This document shows, in pieces, positions 1-8,798 of a stretch of DNA of 27,061 bases. Under the pieces are notes generated by a model. It worked only from the letters and a program-made list of their open reading frames with translations. It was not told the DNA's origin and did no database searches. Both the position numbers and the translations under genes were made by a program. The stretch covers positions 10,144-37,204 of the forward strand of contig DAXZ01000040.1 in NCBI GenBank assembly GCA_002506665.1, in the 5' to 3' direction. The first letter of the stretch is position 1; each line of letters starts with the position of its first letter. The stretch is from Nitrosopumilus sp. UBA526. Lineage in GTDB: Archaea; Thermoproteota; Nitrososphaeria; Nitrososphaerales; Nitrosopumilaceae.

Positions 1-1815
1 ACTCTGTTGGTCTCCTGTATCATGTTCTTTGGCATTTTGTTGTCCTTCTGGGCCTGGCGGAGGTGCGGCATTTTTGTAAAGTTCAGTTGTGACTTCATTA
101 ACCAAAGTTTGTAGTGCTTCAAGTTTAGGTTTTAATTCATCTAGTTCTTTATCTAGTGCTTCTTTTACTTCTTTCATGGCATCAGTGACTCGGATTCCCT
201 GTTCTTGGGAGATCTTGTCTTTAAGATCATGATTGATTAGTTTCTCTGTGGTGTAGATGTAACTTTCTGCCTCATTTTTTAGATCAATCTTTTCTTTCTT
301 TATTTTGTCTTCTTCTGAGAATTTCTCGGCATCTTTTTTTAGTTTCTCAATCTCTTCTTTGGATAGTTTTGATGTGGATTCGATAGTAATTTTGGCTTCC
401 TTTTGTGTCCCAAGATCTTTTGCTGTAACATTGATTATGCCACTTGCATCAATGTCAAATTTCACTTCGATTTGAGGGACCCCCCTAGGAGCAGGTGGCA
501 GGTCTGTAAGATTAAAACTCCCCAAAGATACGTTGTCAGTTGCCATCGGTCTTTCGCCCTGAACAACATGAATGGTAACTGCCGTCTGATTATCAGCAGC
601 TGTTGTAAAGACCTTGCTCTTTGAGGTAGGGATAGTGGTATTTCTTTCTATTAACGGCTCTCTAACACCTCCCAGAGTTTCAATTCCCAGTGTGAGCGGA
701 GTCACGTCCAACAAAACTATGTCACTGCTAACATCGCCGGCAATAATTCCCGCCTGGATTGCTGCTCCCATGGATACGGCCTCCATTGGGTCTACTCCTG
801 ATTCAGGTTTCTTGCCAACCAGTTCGTTTATGAATTTCTTGACTAGTGGAATTCTTGTTGGTCCACCAACTAGCACAATCTTGGTAATATTAGAACCTGT
901 CAGCTTTGCATCCTCAAGGGCTTTGAGCACCGAAGGCTTGCAACGCTCAACAATAGGTCCAATCAGTTCATCTAGCTTGGCCCTTGTAATTCTCAGTTCC
1001 AAATTTTTAGCACCAGATGCCGAGTCATGTGCAATAAATGGCAGATTGATATCAGTCTCCATAACTGTAGATAGTTCAATCTTTGTCTTCTCTGCGGCCT
1101 CTCTAATTCTTGTCATTGCAGTAGAGTCTTTAGAGAGATCAAGTCCTTCTTTCTTCCTAAACTCATCTACGACAAAGTCGATTAGTACCTTGTCCATATC
1201 CAGACCCCCTAGCTGAGTATCACCAGAGGTGCTTAGAACCTCAAAGACACCCCCACCCATCTCCATTATGGTAACATCAAGTGTACCTCCTCCAAAATCA
1301 AAGACCAAGATCTTCATGTCTTCTTTTGCTTTGTCTAGTCCAAATGCTAGAGATGCCGCTGTTGGTTCGTTGATAATTCTAACTACATCAAGTCCGGCAA
1401 TTGTTCCGGCATCCTTGGTGGCCTGACGCTGATTATCATCAAAGTATGCAGGAACCGTAATTACTGCTTTGTGAACTGGTTCCCCGATGAATGCTTCGGC
1501 GTCTTTTTTTATTTTTTGGAGAATAAACGCAGAGATCTGCTGAGGCTTGTACTCTTTATCCAATATTTTGAATATATGATCAGAGCCCATCTTTCTCTTT
1601 GCTGCAATAATGGTTCTGTCAGGATTTGTCACTGCCTGTCTTCGGGCAGGTTCTCCAACTATGAGGTCGCCGTCTTTGGAGAATGCCACAACTGACGGAA
1701 ATGCTTTTCCGCCAACAGTAGTCCCTTCTGCCGCAGGAATAATCGTTGGTTTGCCACCCATAACAACAGCAGCTGCAGAGTTGCTTGTCCCTAAATCAAT
1801 CCCAATAATCTTCAT
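1..1815 (-). CDS. dnaK: Hsp70 chaperone DnaK (C-terminal end outside window)
   Basis: Cytosolic Hsp70 chaperone that binds exposed hydrophobic peptides in an ATP-driven cycle with DnaJ and GrpE. Reading from 1815 towards position 1 the frame stays open for 605 codons and leaves the window, so only the last residues of the disordered tail are missing. The N-terminus carries the phosphate-1 motif IDLGTSNS. Phosphate-2 FDFGGGTLDV and the adenosine motif LVGGPTRIP follow, then the interdomain linker LLDVTPLTLGIETLGG. After that come the substrate-binding beta domain, a charged helical lid and a Gly/Pro/Gln-rich tail. The ATG overlaps the stop of grpE in an ATGA tetranucleotide, which implies coupled translation in a grpE-dnaK operon. 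A dnaJ beyond the left edge would be expected but cannot be seen. Hsp70 in archaea is thought to have been acquired from bacteria. Confidence 0.97.
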   Translation of the reverse strand, partial: MKIIGIDLGTSNSAAAVVMGGKPTIIPAAEGTTVGGKAFPSVVAFSKDGDLIVGEPARRQAVTNPDRTIIAAKRKMGSDHIFKILDKEYKPQQISAFILQKIKKDAEAFIGEPVHKAVITVPAYFDDNQRQATKDAGTIAGLDVVRIINEPTAASLAFGLDKAKEDMKILVFDFGGGTLDVTIMEMGGGVFEVLSTSGDTQLGGLDMDKVLIDFVVDEFRKKEGLDLSKDSTAMTRIREAAEKTKIELSTVMETDINLPFIAHDSASGAKNLELRITRAKLDELIGPIVERCKPSVLKALEDAKLTGSNITKIVLVGGPTRIPLVKKFINELVGKKPESGVDPMEAVSMGAAIQAGIIAGDVSSDIVLLDVTPLTLGIETLGGVREPLIERNTTIPTSKSKVFTTAADNQTAVTIHVVQGERPMATDNVSLGSFNLTDLPPAPRGVPQIEVKFDIDASGIINVTAKDLGTQKEAKITIESTSKLSKEEIEKLKKDAEKFSEEDKIKKEKIDLKNEAESYIYTTEKLINHDLKDKISQEQGIRVTDAMKEVKEALDKELDELKPKLEALQTLVNEVTTELYKNAAPPPGPEGQQNAKEHDTGDQQS

Positions 1816-2357
1816 ATTTTATCATCATCCTTTTTTGAAATTTCTACTAATGTAGGTCTTATAATCATGTTGTGCGAAATATATCCCTTCCTGATCTCCT
1901 TTGTGATTGTGTTGTTATCTAGTCCTGAGTCATTGATTATGGATATTGCTTCATGGAAATTTGGATCAAAGATCTCCCCTAATGCATCAATAGGCGTGAT
2001 ATGATATTTCTTTAGTAAAGAGCCCATGTTCTTTAGGATAGAGTCTAGTCCTTCTGAGTTAATCTTGCTTTCTGAAAAAACTTGTTTTGCCCTAACAAAG
2101 TCATCATAGATCTTTAAAAAATCCAACACAAATTCATTGATTTTTACATTGACTGCACTCTCAATATCAGACCGGGTCTTTCTGCTAAGGTTTTCAAAGT
2201 CCGCTAATGCGTGTTTTAGTTTCTCTTCGTATTCAGACGATCTTTGTCTTTCCGAGTCTAAGAGTGCTTGTGTGTCTGGTGCAGGAGCATCTGTCTCTGT
2301 TTGGGGGTCTAGTATATCATCCAGGGTTTTGCTAGGTTCGTTGGACAATTTAACCAA
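1812..2357 (-). CDS. grpE: GrpE, nucleotide exchange factor for DnaK
   Basis: GrpE releases ADP from DnaK and so resets the chaperone cycle. The 181-residue protein has the family layout. It has an acidic, low-complexity N-terminus (to about residue 30), then a long coiled-coil stretch (about 35-70) and a helical middle containing LKKYHITPIDALGEIFDPNFHEAI. The latter matches the usual GV..i...G..FDP..HEA region (quoted in pieces: LKKYHITPIDALG, FDPNFHEAI). The C-terminal beta wing has the pattern GYISHNMIIRPTLVEI. The start at 2357 is TTG. A TATA-like box (TATAAATTAG) lies at 2371-2380, slightly too near for a leaderless start at 2357, so a TTG three codons later (2348) is also possible. The stop overlaps the dnaK start by 4 nt. 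Confidence 0.95.
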   Translation of the reverse strand: MVKLSNEPSKTLDDILDPQTETDAPAPDTQALLDSERQRSSEYEEKLKHALADFENLSRKTRSDIESAVNVKINEFVLDFLKIYDDFVRAKQVFSESKINSEGLDSILKNMGSLLKKYHITPIDALGEIFDPNFHEAISIINDSGLDNNTITKEIRKGYISHNMIIRPTLVEISKKDDDKI

Positions 2358-2383
2358 AATAACAATTTAGCTAATTTATACCC

Positions 2384-3523
2384 TTATTGAATTACCTCAC
2401 ACAGGGGATTGGCTTTGACGATTATGAGGTTAGAGTCCTGTTTGGTCTTTTCAATATGGTCAAAGTCAGGTTTTGAACATGCCACAACTATTGTGGTCTT
2501 GTCACTATGGAACAGATCAAAGTTTGGATCCTCATATGCCTCGACATCGCCGATATAATCCCGCAGCTTTGATGTGAGATTATCTAGCATCTCAATCTTG
2601 TCTCCGCGCATGGAGTGCTGATCAAGTGTCCAAGACAATGCAATCTTGGTTTTACTTGCCTTTAGATCATTTTTTTTCAGCGTCTGGCGAATCTCATCGA
2701 TGAGTCGTTTTATGTATCCGTCAATTCCCTTCACGCCGCCATTAATCAGATACATCATGGTGTTTGCGCCCTCAAAGGACGATCCCAAGGATTTCAGATC
2801 AAAGAGTCCACTGACCATGTTATCTAGAAACATCTCCTGAAAGTCATCTGATGAGAGATCTCTCTTGGTAGTCTTGTCTTGGGCATATTTACAGACCTCC
2901 AAAATACTGCACAGACTAGAAAATCTTGAGAGAATATTGATGGCATGAAAATGTTCAGACGATGAGATTGCCACAAACTTTTTGGTTTTTTTACCAGCTG
3001 TAAGGAGTTCAGACAGCTTGGGGTCTTCTTTTCCATTAAAGGATCCTATGACTTTGGGTTGTTCGGTATGATCCTCTAGTGGATAGTAAAAGTAAGAGAC
3101 ATGTTTGCCTATCTCAAAACCCGTAACATGTTCAAGTAGTGAGATGTTTTCGTTGTTGCCTCCAAATCCTGTAGGAACTGCAAAGATAACTGAGCTGTTC
3201 TTTTTCATCGAGGTTACTGCGTCTTTGAATTTTGAGTGAATCTCAGTCTTGGTATCTTGCCCTGTCTTTCTTATTCTCGGGGTAAAGAAGAGATACTGTG
3301 CCTTTGATATTGCCACATCTATTGGCTCTAGAACCAACAGGGGCTCGTCTTCTCTCAGAGAGGACACATTTGGATATGTCTTGGCAATCTCGGCTTTAAG
3401 TGAGATTGCCGATGGGGTAGATTCGTCTATGATATAGACATCTGCCCCTTTTATTGCCATCTGAGAGGCTATGGCATATCCTTCTGTACTAAGACCATAA
3501 ACGACAACTTTGGTTCCTTTCAT
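2384..3523 (-). CDS. Divergent nucleotide-sugar dehydrogenase-like Rossmann protein
   Basis: A protein of about 379 residues whose N-terminus has a Rossmann pattern (VVVYGLSTEGYAIASQ, then VYIIDES). A segment resembling the substrate-domain helix of UDP-glucose/GDP-mannose dehydrogenases (ILEVCKYAQ) lies in the middle. A C-terminal part (KIALSWTLDQHSMRGD, then VEAYEDP) recalls the third domain of that family, where a 'D..R.S' and 'YDP' pattern is usual. The catalytic GGHCIP-type cysteine motif is not seen; the closest stretch is INGGVKGIDGY. So the fold assignment is tentative and dehydrogenase activity is doubtful. The ATG at 3523 is preferred to the GTG one codon upstream. It lies 26 nt upstream of grpE on the same strand, so it may be the first gene of a grpE-dnaK transcript, though grpE has its own TATA-like box. 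It diverges from the DUF354 gene. Confidence 0.75.
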   Translation of the reverse strand: MKGTKVVVYGLSTEGYAIASQMAIKGADVYIIDESTPSAISLKAEIAKTYPNVSSLREDEPLLVLEPIDVAISKAQYLFFTPRIRKTGQDTKTEIHSKFKDAVTSMKKNSSVIFAVPTGFGGNNENISLLEHVTGFEIGKHVSYFYYPLEDHTEQPKVIGSFNGKEDPKLSELLTAGKKTKKFVAISSSEHFHAINILSRFSSLCSILEVCKYAQDKTTKRDLSSDDFQEMFLDNMVSGLFDLKSLGSSFEGANTMMYLINGGVKGIDGYIKRLIDEIRQTLKKNDLKASKTKIALSWTLDQHSMRGDKIEMLDNLTSKLRDYIGDVEAYEDPNFDLFHSDKTTIVVACSKPDFDHIEKTKQDSNLIIVKANPLCEVIQ

Positions 3524-3584
3524 CACATTTACACCGAAATAGACTAAAAAAAACTTATTGAAGCTGTCATAATCAGAAGATTAC

Positions 3585-4631
3585 TTGAAGATTTGGATAG
3601 ATATTCTTACACCAAAACAGTTGTTGTTCTCTGAACCAATAATTGAGAGATTGGGCAAAAAACACGATCTTTTGTGCACCTCACGGAATTATCAGGAGGT
3701 TTCAAGATTATCTGAGATACGGGGCTCTGACCTTGTCTTTGTTGGGAGACACGGTGGAGGGGACAAAGAGACCAAGCTAAGGGCCAGTATTGACAGGGTA
3801 AAGAGACTGTCCAGAAAGATTGCAGGGTTTTCCCCAGATGTGGCGATTAGTTTCTGTTCTCCAGAGGCTACAAGGGTCTCATTTGGATTGGGGGTAAGAC
3901 ATGTGGCGATTTCTGACTCGCCACATCATGATGCAATAATGCGGCTTACTCTCCCACTAGTTCAAAAACTGCTGATTCCACGTGCCATACCAAAAAAAGA
4001 GTTTACAAAGTACGGGATTTGCAAAAGAGATATCATCCAGTATAATGCAATTGATGCGGCAGTTACCATAAAGAGAAAAGTGGATGCAACCGCGGCGTTG
4101 CCATTTAGGAATAATGGCAAAAAAAATATTTTGATCAGGGCAGAAGAAGAGGAGGCATCATACACATCAAGATCAAACAAAATAATTCCAATAATCAAAA
4201 AAGTTCTAAATAAATATGGAGATGAAAATATTGTGATACTTGGAAGATATGCCAGACAGACAAAGAATCTGCAGAGAGCCGCAGGCAAGAAGGCAAGAGT
4301 AGTCAGGATGGCATTTGACGGAAAGCACCTGTTAGAGAATACAGATGTCTTTGTCGGATCCGGTGGTACAATGACTGCAGAGTCGGCGCTGATGGGGGTT
4401 CCAACAATATCATACAGCGCAGTCCCAAATATTATAGAGGATTTTCTTGCAAGAAAACATCTAGTAAAGATAGAGACTAGTCCAGAAAAGATCGTAGATT
4501 GCATAAGAAAAATTTTCAGGGCAGAGAGCAACACGAGTTACAAGAGAGCATCTAAGATTAGGGGTCAGATGGAGAATCCCATAGATAGGCTGATCAAGGT
4601 AATAGAAGGGACACACAGAGTCAAAAAATAA
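3585..4631 (+). CDS. DUF354 family protein (glycosyltransferase-B-like)
   Basis: A 348-residue protein that begins MKIWIDILTPKQ, the typical opening of DUF354 proteins. These proteins resemble UDP-GlcNAc 2-epimerase and GT-B glycosyltransferases. Features visible are a GRHGGG loop, an SDSPHH segment near residue 110, and a C-terminal nucleotide-sugar-binding-like region VGSGGTMTAESALMGVPTISY, quoted as GSGGTMTAESA and MGVPTISY. This glycine-rich turn followed by an acidic residue is common in GT-B enzymes. The start is a TTG at 3585; no ATG lies near and the family N-terminus begins exactly there. It is probably involved in surface polysaccharide or glycan precursor synthesis, which fits the dehydrogenase-like genes on both sides. 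Substrate unknown. Confidence 0.85.
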   Translation: MKIWIDILTPKQLLFSEPIIERLGKKHDLLCTSRNYQEVSRLSEIRGSDLVFVGRHGGGDKETKLRASIDRVKRLSRKIAGFSPDVAISFCSPEATRVSFGLGVRHVAISDSPHHDAIMRLTLPLVQKLLIPRAIPKKEFTKYGICKRDIIQYNAIDAAVTIKRKVDATAALPFRNNGKKNILIRAEEEEASYTSRSNKIIPIIKKVLNKYGDENIVILGRYARQTKNLQRAAGKKARVVRMAFDGKHLLENTDVFVGSGGTMTAESALMGVPTISYSAVPNIIEDFLARKHLVKIETSPEKIVDCIRKIFRAESNTSYKRASKIRGQMENPIDRLIKVIEGTHRVKK

Positions 4632-4669
4632 AAAGTTCATTAAGGGAATAATGATTTTTTTGATTTAGC

Positions 4670-4741
4670 AGCCCGATGGTGTAGTGGTAATCATATAGGC
4701 CTTTGGAGCCTTTGACCCCAGTTCGATTCTGGGTCGGGCTA
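4670..4741 (+). tRNA. tRNA-Gln (anticodon UUG)
   Basis: A cloverleaf can be folded by eye. The acceptor stem is AGCCCGA (4670-4676) with TCGGGCT (4734-4740), followed by discriminator A at 4741. The D arm includes GTGTAGTGGTAA. The anticodon stem is taggc/gcctt, with a U-U mismatch at the top pair. The anticodon loop CTTTGGA gives the anticodon TTG. The T stem is CCCAG/CTGGG around the loop TTCGATT. No intron is seen and no CCA is encoded. The A1-U72-type end and overall pattern match archaeal tRNA-Gln, which is usually first charged with Glu and then amidated by GatDE. Confidence 0.95.
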
Positions 4742-4756
4742 TCTCTTGTTATCTGT

Positions 4757-4768
4757 AATAATATAACA
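4757..4768 (+). promoter_or_regulatory. TATA-box promoter for the 4790 gene
   Basis: The AT-rich TAATAATATAAC has its centre at about 4763, 26-27 nt before the ATG at 4790. This is the spacing of an archaeal TATA box relative to the transcription start. It implies a leaderless mRNA that begins at or next to the start codon. Confidence 0.55.
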
Positions 4769-4789
4769 TAGATGTTCTAAGAAGATACA

Positions 4790-5521
4790 ATGACTGATAT
4801 TGTACTAGGAATGGGCCAGGTCGGCAAGACGTTGTTTAGGCTCTTAGAGGAGAGGGGGTTTAACTGTGTAGGAATTGACATTGATAAATCAAGATTGAGA
4901 AACTATGCAGATGACCATATCGAGGATCACCCGTACCTTCATGTCTGTTTGCCAGGAGATTTAACAGAGTTTGTAGACATAGTACTAGGCTGGATAAAAA
5001 AGGTCAGAGACCTAAGAGCAGTCCTGATACATTCTACAGTAAGGCCAGGAACTACAAGGTGCATTCAGGAGAGAACAGAGGTTCCCGTCTTGTTCACACC
5101 TGTCCGAGGAGTTCATAAGAGGTTCTTGACGGATATGAAGAGATATACAAAATTTATTGCATCAGACAAACAAATAGACCCCAAGATAAGAACAGAACTA
5201 CAAGAGAGATTTAGAAAGACAGACTGGATGTCATCTACAAAGACTGCAGAACTAGCAAAGATACTAGTCGATACGACATATTACGGATGGCTTATCAGTT
5301 ATGCTCAGATTACAAAGATGATCTGCGAAAGAGAGAATGTAGATTATGATGAGATATGGAAGTTTGCCGACGAGATTCATGATAATCTAGGCAACAGACC
5401 AAAGATGTATCCAGGGATAATTGGAGGACATTGTATAATTCCCAATCTAGATTTAATAAAGCACGAAAATCTTGACATCATCAAGAGCATAAACGAGATG
5501 TATGAGAAATTTAAGGAATAG
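4790..5521 (+). CDS. Shortened nucleotide-sugar dehydrogenase (UDP-Glc/GDP-Man dehydrogenase family)
   Basis: A 243-residue protein. The N-terminal Rossmann motif is LGMGQVGKTL, followed by CVGIDIDKSR. Next comes an IHSTVRPGTT segment like the 'eSTv.pGtt' motif of nucleotide-sugar dehydrogenases. The central helix has TAELAKILVDTTYYG (family pattern AE.aK...N). The catalytic-cysteine motif is present as GIIGGHCIIPN. Normal family members have about 420-450 residues with a third UDP-binding domain; here the protein ends about 30 residues after the cysteine motif, so that domain is absent. It may act with a partner, or on another substrate. A well-placed TATA box supports expression from its own leaderless transcript. 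Confidence 0.82.
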   Translation: MTDIVLGMGQVGKTLFRLLEERGFNCVGIDIDKSRLRNYADDHIEDHPYLHVCLPGDLTEFVDIVLGWIKKVRDLRAVLIHSTVRPGTTRCIQERTEVPVLFTPVRGVHKRFLTDMKRYTKFIASDKQIDPKIRTELQERFRKTDWMSSTKTAELAKILVDTTYYGWLISYAQITKMICERENVDYDEIWKFADEIHDNLGNRPKMYPGIIGGHCIIPNLDLIKHENLDIIKSINEMYEKFKE

Positions 5522-5532
5522 TATTTTATTCT

Positions 5533-6294
5533 CTAAAAGTTCAGCCGTGTAAGGAGCCTTGAGGCCACAACAAACAGAACAGATGCAATGGTAACAAGTA
5601 CCATCATCTCAAGTATTAAAGACTCGGTAATTGAACCAAATATTCCAGCCCTTATGATATCTACAAGATATGTAAGTGGGTTGAGATAAAATGCCGTCCG
5701 TAAGGGCTCAGGGGCACTATCTGCCGGATAAAATGCAGTACTTACAAAGGCAAAGAAGAGAAAGACTGTGTTGATAATTACGTTAAATCCCTCACTTGAG
5801 CGTATCCTAGTAGATATTATTGATGCTAGAGAGCCAAACAGTACAGAGCCTGTAATAGCTCCAAATACTATTATCGGCAACGTAAGAAATGAAAACTCGA
5901 CGGACTCGAAAAATACGGGATAGCCTACCACTACTATCAGTGATGCACTGACCAGCCCGATTATTCCTATGGTGCATATATTACTGATGATATATTGGCC
6001 TCTAGTGAATGGCCCTGACATTATCTGTTCAAACATTCCATGCTTTCTATCGTTCCAGATGATTATGCCTGAGATCAGCGTGCTGTTCATTATATTAAAT
6101 CCAATCATCCCTGATGCCAGAAATGCGGGATAGTCGAGATCTCTGCCGCCAAACGGTACAGCGCTGATTAGTGGCGCATACGCAAAGCCTGCCACAAAGA
6201 TATAGATCAAAGGAAAGATTACCTGCCAGATTAGAAACCCCGGGTTTAGAGAGATGGTGAGATTTCTGTTGACGAGCCTAATTATGGGATGCAT
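5533..6294 (-). CDS. ABC-2 type transporter permease (DrrB-like)
   Basis: A 253-residue integral membrane protein with about six hydrophobic helices. The N-terminal region FLIWQVIFPLIYIFVAG is typical of the ABC2_membrane family. The C-terminal part has the conserved pattern FYPADSAPEPLRTAFYLNP, quoted as FYPADSAPEPL and NPLTYLVDIIRAG, seen in drug/polysaccharide export permeases. It should form a membrane dimer that works with the ATPase encoded just upstream. Its ATG overlaps the ATPase gene by 17 nt, so the two are surely co-translated. The transported substrate cannot be told from the sequence. Confidence 0.92.
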   Translation of the reverse strand: MHPIIRLVNRNLTISLNPGFLIWQVIFPLIYIFVAGFAYAPLISAVPFGGRDLDYPAFLASGMIGFNIMNSTLISGIIIWNDRKHGMFEQIMSGPFTRGQYIISNICTIGIIGLVSASLIVVVGYPVFFESVEFSFLTLPIIVFGAITGSVLFGSLASIISTRIRSSEGFNVIINTVFLFFAFVSTAFYPADSAPEPLRTAFYLNPLTYLVDIIRAGIFGSITESLILEMMVLVTIASVLFVVASRLLTRLNF

Positions 6295-7216
6295 TGTCTC
6301 CTACCACATTCAGAAAGATCTCCTCAAGATTTGTTGGTACCGCAGACAGATCCTGGATATCTATCTTGTTGTCATAAAGAATTGTCAGTACTCGCAGCAG
6401 TAAGGGTTCGGATTGTTCTGAGCGGATTATAATGCTAGTTCCGGTTTCAAAATCAATCTTACAGTCCGGGATTCCAGACAGGAGAGAACTGACTGCATGT
6501 TGTCTTGTTGACAGATGAATCTTTATGGTCTTTTCTTTGCCAAACTTGTTCTTTAGTGCATCAGGGGAATCAACCATAATGATTTTGCCCTTGTCAATAA
6601 TTGCTATCTCGTCACAGAGGTATTCTGCTTCTGTGAGAATATTTGTCGTGTAAAAGATTGTCAGCCCCGTCTTGACCCGGTCTTTGAGATAGTCCAACAG
6701 TCTTCTTCTAGCACGAGGGTCTAGTCCGACTGTAGGCTCGTCTAAAAATAACAGTTCCATATCATGCATAAATTCACGTGCGACCTGAACCCTTCTTCTC
6801 TGGCCTATGGAGAGATCCTCGTTTCTCTTTTTACGAATATCAGCTAGATCAAAGTCTATCAACAGCTGTTCCATCCTTTCTTTGCGTTCGAGTCTTGGAA
6901 CATCCCACATCATTCCGTATTTCTCAAGTGCTTTTTCAACTGACAGTGTGGGCTCGTAGCTTGGCTGCTGTAAGACAACACCGATCTTGCGACGGATCTT
7001 GAGAGGATCAGCTATGGCGTCTGTACCCAGGATTGATAGCGAGCCTGCAGAGGGCGAGACAAGGGTGGTAAGGAGTTTGATGACAGTTGATTTTCCCGCC
7101 CCGTTAGGACCCAAAAATCCAAAGACCTGTCCTGGCTTTATTGATAGTGTAAGGTCATCTACTGCAAGGACTCCACCATATGACTTTGATAGATGGGCAA
7201 CATCAATGCATGACAT
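6278..7216 (-). CDS. ABC transporter ATP-binding protein (DrrA-like)
   Basis: A 312-residue ATPase of the DrrA/CcmA-like exporter class. Walker A is GPNGAGKST (about residues 36-44) and the Q-loop is VLQQP near 81-85. The ABC signature is LSIGQ (135-139) and Walker B is LLFLDEP (155-161), followed by the D-loop GLD. A C-terminal extension of about 90 residues is usual for this subfamily. It powers the permease encoded immediately downstream with a 17-nt overlap. The ATG at 7216 has an AT-rich box about 24 nt upstream. The pair probably exports a lipid, glycan or small toxic compound; this is inference. Confidence 0.95.
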   Translation of the reverse strand: MSCIDVAHLSKSYGGVLAVDDLTLSIKPGQVFGFLGPNGAGKSTVIKLLTTLVSPSAGSLSILGTDAIADPLKIRRKIGVVLQQPSYEPTLSVEKALEKYGMMWDVPRLERKERMEQLLIDFDLADIRKKRNEDLSIGQRRRVQVAREFMHDMELLFLDEPTVGLDPRARRRLLDYLKDRVKTGLTIFYTTNILTEAEYLCDEIAIIDKGKIIMVDSPDALKNKFGKEKTIKIHLSTRQHAVSSLLSGIPDCKIDFETGTSIIIRSEQSEPLLLRVLTILYDNKIDIQDLSAVPTNLEEIFLNVVGDNASHN

Positions 7217-7234
7217 GCCAAAACTGCGATCTTC

Positions 7235-7244
7235 CTATTAATTT
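7235..7244 (-). promoter_or_regulatory. TATA-box for the ABC exporter operon
   Basis: Read on the minus strand, AAATTAATAG is centred about 24 nt upstream of the ATG at 7216. This is the expected position for a TATA element of a leaderless transcript. Confidence 0.45.
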
Positions 7245-7382
7245 AGTTAGTGAGATAAGACAGGACAGGTATTGTATGAATCAGGTACAAACATGTGTAA
7301 ATTCACAAGATGACATGCGCTTGTAATGATATAGAATGTAGTAAAGCGATCATAATACAAGATCAGGATATTTATTAATAGA

Positions 7383-8798
7383 ATGTATCTATCAGAATTG
7401 TTGGCAGAGATAGACGAGCTAATAGACAAGTTACTAAACGAAAAGCCTGAACTGACCAGAGATCTCATTACAGAGCAGATAAGGCAAAAGAAGGAAAAGA
7501 TTGGTAACGGATACCTGACAGACCAGGGCGCAGTGTTTCTGATTGCTTCAGACCACGGGGTAAGAATATCAGGACCGCAAAAGACTGAGATCAGCATAAA
7601 GGAGCTATACTCTGGGGCAAAAGATATCTCACTTGAGACCAGAGTCCTGAATTTCTCACCTGCAAAACAGTTTTCTAGAAAGAAGGACGGATCCTCGTTT
7701 TATCTTAGAACCATGACAGTATATGATGCAAACTCTGCAGCTAGTGTAAAGCTGTGGGATGAGAAAGCAAAACTCGATAGTGTTGAGAACCTAAAGCCGG
7801 GTGATTTAATCAAGATAATAAAGGCATATGTAAAGTCAGACTTTAACGGCGCCCCGACAATTCACATAGGATCTGGTTCGGACATTGAGACTGTCAATAC
7901 AAAAAGTGAGATTCCTACAATCGATACTATCACAAAGGATGTAAGTGAGGCAAAAGAAGGGGAGAAGAACATGGCAGTTTCAGGAATAATTGATGGAATA
8001 ATCAGCGAGCGAGAATTTACAAACTCTCGCGGTATGCCAAGCACAATGCTAAAGATGAGACTCAGAGGAACAGACGGTAGCAGAACTAGTGTGGTACTGT
8101 GGGGCAAGGACGAGTCTAACATTCCAAACGTGATCTCAGATTCTGCCAAGGTCAGACTGCTAGGTGTCAGAACAAGACTTGCAAACCAGACAATAGAGAT
8201 TCATGGAGATGATGCAACCATCGTTGAGATAGAAGGAAACAAAGACATAGAGCCAGTAATTGTCAGGGTTCTCTCAATATCTACAGAGAATGACAAGAAC
8301 ATGTTACTGGCAGTGGATGGTAAAAAGAACTTGGTTCACATTAGTGATTATGCCGACTCGACAAAAATCTGTACAGAAGGGGACATTATAGAATGCATGC
8401 CATCAAAGATTCGTGGCAACTCCATCACACTTGATGAGGGCTCTTTTGTAAGAAAACTAGACAATGACGAGTCAATTCCTTTGCTGTCTCAGGTCAGGAC
8501 AAAGATTAATGATGTCAAAATCGATACAAACTATTGCATAGAGGCAATCGTTCTAAAGGCTCCTGAGAGACGAGACATTCAGACAAAGTCCGGAGAGACA
8601 GTTGCCCTCTCAGAGATGTTTGTAGAAGACGATTCCGGGCAAATTTGGATAAAGGGCTGGAGAAACCAAGCAAGAATACTTGACAAATGGCAGGCAGGGG
8701 AGATCATTACAATTACCGGACTTGATTCAAGGGCAGGACTAGAAGGCAGGACAGAACTGTTCATTACACCATTCTCAAAGATTGCAAAAAAGACCTAG
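7383..8798 (+). CDS. Replication protein A-like, multi-OB-fold ssDNA-binding protein
   Basis: A 471-residue protein that should bind single-stranded DNA in replication and repair. A helical N-terminal segment (1-65) is followed by four OB-fold-like regions, at about 75-170, 195-285, 290-360 and 382-470. The first two show the RPA pattern, a strand pair ending in a conserved aromatic or Trp: SVKLWDEKAK after FYLRTMTVYD, and TSVVLWGKDE after MLKMRLRGTD. The fourth has QIWIKGW. No zinc finger is seen, unlike euryarchaeal RPA41 or eukaryotic RPA70. The ATG at 7383 is preceded by AT-rich DNA. The gene is convergent with the helicase, and the two share a palindromic CTAG at their stop codons. Confidence 0.88.
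   Translation: MYLSELLAEIDELIDKLLNEKPELTRDLITEQIRQKKEKIGNGYLTDQGAVFLIASDHGVRISGPQKTEISIKELYSGAKDISLETRVLNFSPAKQFSRKKDGSSFYLRTMTVYDANSAASVKLWDEKAKLDSVENLKPGDLIKIIKAYVKSDFNGAPTIHIGSGSDIETVNTKSEIPTIDTITKDVSEAKEGEKNMAVSGIIDGIISEREFTNSRGMPSTMLKMRLRGTDGSRTSVVLWGKDESNIPNVISDSAKVRLLGVRTRLANQTIEIHGDDATIVEIEGNKDIEPVIVRVLSISTENDKNMLLAVDGKKNLVHISDYADSTKICTEGDIIECMPSKIRGNSITLDEGSFVRKLDNDESIPLLSQVRTKINDVKIDTNYCIEAIVLKAPERRDIQTKSGETVALSEMFVEDDSGQIWIKGWRNQARILDKWQAGEIITITGLDSRAGLEGRTELFITPFSKIAKKT

Noticed and set aside
614..1426. Long plus-strand frames opposite dnaK
   Set aside because: They are antisense shadows of dnaK, Ser/Ile-rich with no domain, and the minus strand is a clear Hsp70.
4670..4741. tRNA-Gln as integration site for the accessory island
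   Set aside because: The island begins about 9 kb away, no integrase is seen, and no repeat of the tRNA 3' end was found by eye at the island borders.
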